Of a stretch of DNA of 61,139 bases, positions 59,800-61,139 are shown piece after piece. Position 1 is the stretch's first letter; every line of letters begins with the position of its first letter. A model generated the notes under the pieces. The model searched no databases and was not told the DNA's origin. It saw only the letters and a program-made list of their open reading frames with translations. Source of the DNA: Azoarcus sp. TTM-91 (lineage in GTDB: Bacteria > Pseudomonadota > Gammaproteobacteria > Burkholderiales > Rhodocyclaceae); NCBI RefSeq assembly GCF_012911025.1, contig NZ_WUEI01000022.1:1-61139 (forward strand). The letters run 5' to 3'. The position numbers and the translations under genes were made by a program.

Positions 59800-61139
59800 A
59801 TGAATATCCCCGCTTCGCCCAGCACTTCCCGCCGCGGCTGGCTCATCGCCGTGCTGATCCTGATCATCGTCGCCCTCGCCGTCGCCCTGATCGTGACCCG
59901 CTCCACCGGAGGCGGCGCACAGATGATGGGGCCTGGTGGCCCGGGCGGACCCGGTGGCCCCCGCAGCGGTCCGCCGATGGGCATGATGGGCATGAGCTTC
60001 CTGGTGAGCGCGACCGCCGCCGAGAAGACCGACCTCAATCTCTACTTCGACGCCCTGGGCACGGTCACCGCCTACAACACGGTGGACGTGCGTGCCCGGG
60101 TGAGCGGCCAGCTCGCCAAGGTACTGTTCGAGGAAGGCCAGGAGGTGAAGGCCGGCGAGGTGCTGGCGCAGATCGACCCGCGCCCCTACCGCGCCGCGCT
60201 GGCCCAGGCCGAGGGCACGCTGAAAGAGAACGAGGCCCAGCTGCGCAACGCCGAGCTGGACGTGGAGCGCTACCGCAGCCTTTACGCCGAGGACTCGGTG
60301 GCCAAGCAGACGCTGGACACCCAGGAGGCGCTGGTGCGCCAGCGCCAGGGCACGGTGGAGAACAGCCGCGCCCAGGTGGATGATGCCCGCCTCAACCTGG
60401 AGTTCACCGAGGTGCGCGCGCCCATCGCCGGCCGTCTCGGCCTGCGCAAGGTGGACGTCGGCAACCTGGTCACCAGCGGCGATACCGATCCGTTGGTGGT
60501 GATCACCCAGACCCGGCCGATCACCGTGGTCTTCAGCTTGCCGGAGTACCAGCTGCAGGCGGTACGCCGGCGCCTGGCCGAAGGCGGCCAGGTGGCGGTG
60601 CAGGCCTTCGACCGCAACCGCCAGAACAAGCTGGCCACCGGCCGCCTCGCCACCCTGGACAACCAGATCGACACCACCACCGGCACCTTCAAGCTGAAGG
60701 CAGTGTTCGACAACGCCGACAACGCCCTCTTCCCCAACCAGTTCGTCAACGTGCGGCTGCACGCACTGCAGCTGAAAGATGCCGTCATCGTTCCCAGCAG
60801 CGCCCTGCAGCGCGACGACAGCGGCACCTATGTGTACCTGCTGGGCGAAGGCAACAAGGTGGCCAAGCGGGCGGTGAAGGTGGGCGAGAGCCAGGGTGAG
60901 AAGGTGGAGCTGCGCGAAGGCGTGGCCGCTGGCGAGCGGGTGGTCACCGAAGGCACCGACCGCCTGCGCGACGGCATGTCGGTGCGGGTGTCCGGCGAGG
61001 CCGCTGCCAACGGCAAGCCGGGCGCCACCCATGCGCCCGGCGCCCGGGGTGCCCAGAACCCTCAAGGCGCCCCCGGCGCAGCGCCGGCAGATGCGGCCGC
61101 CAACGGCTCAGCCCCCGCCGGCCGCCGGCCGGACAGCGC
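59800..61139 (+). CDS. mdtA: RND efflux periplasmic adaptor, MdtA-like (runs off right edge)
   Basis: Membrane-fusion protein of a tripartite RND pump, partial at its C-terminus (446 codons visible, no stop). It has an N-terminal membrane anchor (about 13-33) and a Met/Gly/Pro-rich linker (about 37-65). A biotinyl-lipoyl domain (VDVRARVSGQLAKVLFEEGQ) and an alpha-hairpin (about 125-185) follow, then beta-barrel and membrane-proximal domains. An Ala/Pro/Gly-rich tail begins near 400. mdtB/mdtC-like pump genes would be expected to the right. Confidence 0.92.
   Translation, partial: MNIPASPSTSRRGWLIAVLILIIVALAVALIVTRSTGGGAQMMGPGGPGGPGGPRSGPPMGMMGMSFLVSATAAEKTDLNLYFDALGTVTAYNTVDVRARVSGQLAKVLFEEGQEVKAGEVLAQIDPRPYRAALAQAEGTLKENEAQLRNAELDVERYRSLYAEDSVAKQTLDTQEALVRQRQGTVENSRAQVDDARLNLEFTEVRAPIAGRLGLRKVDVGNLVTSGDTDPLVVITQTRPITVVFSLPEYQLQAVRRRLAEGGQVAVQAFDRNRQNKLATGRLATLDNQIDTTTGTFKLKAVFDNADNALFPNQFVNVRLHALQLKDAVIVPSSALQRDDSGTYVYLLGEGNKVAKRAVKVGESQGEKVELREGVAAGERVVTEGTDRLRDGMSVRVSGEAAANGKPGATHAPGARGAQNPQGAPGAAPADAAANGSAPAGRRPDS

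Overview
This is a high-GC chromosomal segment from a betaproteobacterium, most like the Rhodocyclales (Azoarcus, Thauera, Azospira, Zoogloea). The assignment rests on gene order and protein character: ribF-ileS-lspA-fkpB-ispH, xseB-ispA-dxs, glnB next to nadE, and a complete cbb3 oxidase locus beside hemN and fnr. No marker gene was compared by database search.

Layout. 1-14,060: core metabolism and envelope genes (queG; tsaE-amiC; ribF-ileS-lspA-fkpB-ispH; a Rieske oxygenase; xseB-ispA-dxs; folE2). 14,150-14,420: two tRNA genes (Arg-ACG, Ser-CGA) on the minus strand. 14,578-29,040: mltF, serS, an 87-aa Cys-containing protein, ftsK-lolA-rarA, a CRP-like regulator, trxB-smr, glnB, nadE, a FemAB-like protein and ppa. 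29,285-35,340: a Cache-GGDEF-EAL signalling protein, then copA-copZ facing a MerR-family regulator across a mer-type operator/promoter.

35,346-52,070 is a low-oxygen respiration block. It holds a DsbD_2/TauE-like membrane protein, hemN, fnr, sirB, a nested and partly deleted insertion-sequence cluster, phaC, uspA, two tiny membrane proteins, fixH, ccoG, ccoPQON, ccoS and ccoI. Two perfect FNR boxes (hemN/fnr and ccoN), one near-perfect box and one degenerate box (uspA) point to shared control by the FNR encoded here. The near-perfect box lies between ccoS and ccoN, is followed by a well-placed -10 and, about 105 nt on, by a strong intrinsic terminator. This arrangement predicts an undescribed FNR-dependent small RNA and is the most interesting observation in the window.

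52,190-61,139: an acyl-CoA-type short-chain dehydrogenase behind a perfect 14-bp palindrome; a LysR regulator divergent from adhC-fghA (glutathione-dependent formaldehyde oxidation); argD; an MFS transporter; a flavin reductase; and the start of an MdtA-type RND adaptor that runs off the right edge.

How the genes work together. CopA/CopZ and CcoI handle copper; CcoG, FixH and CcoS mature the oxidase; HemN supplies haem without oxygen; FNR senses oxygen loss; UspA and PhaC are typical partners in low-oxygen survival. All functional calls come from reading motifs and gene context, not from searches.
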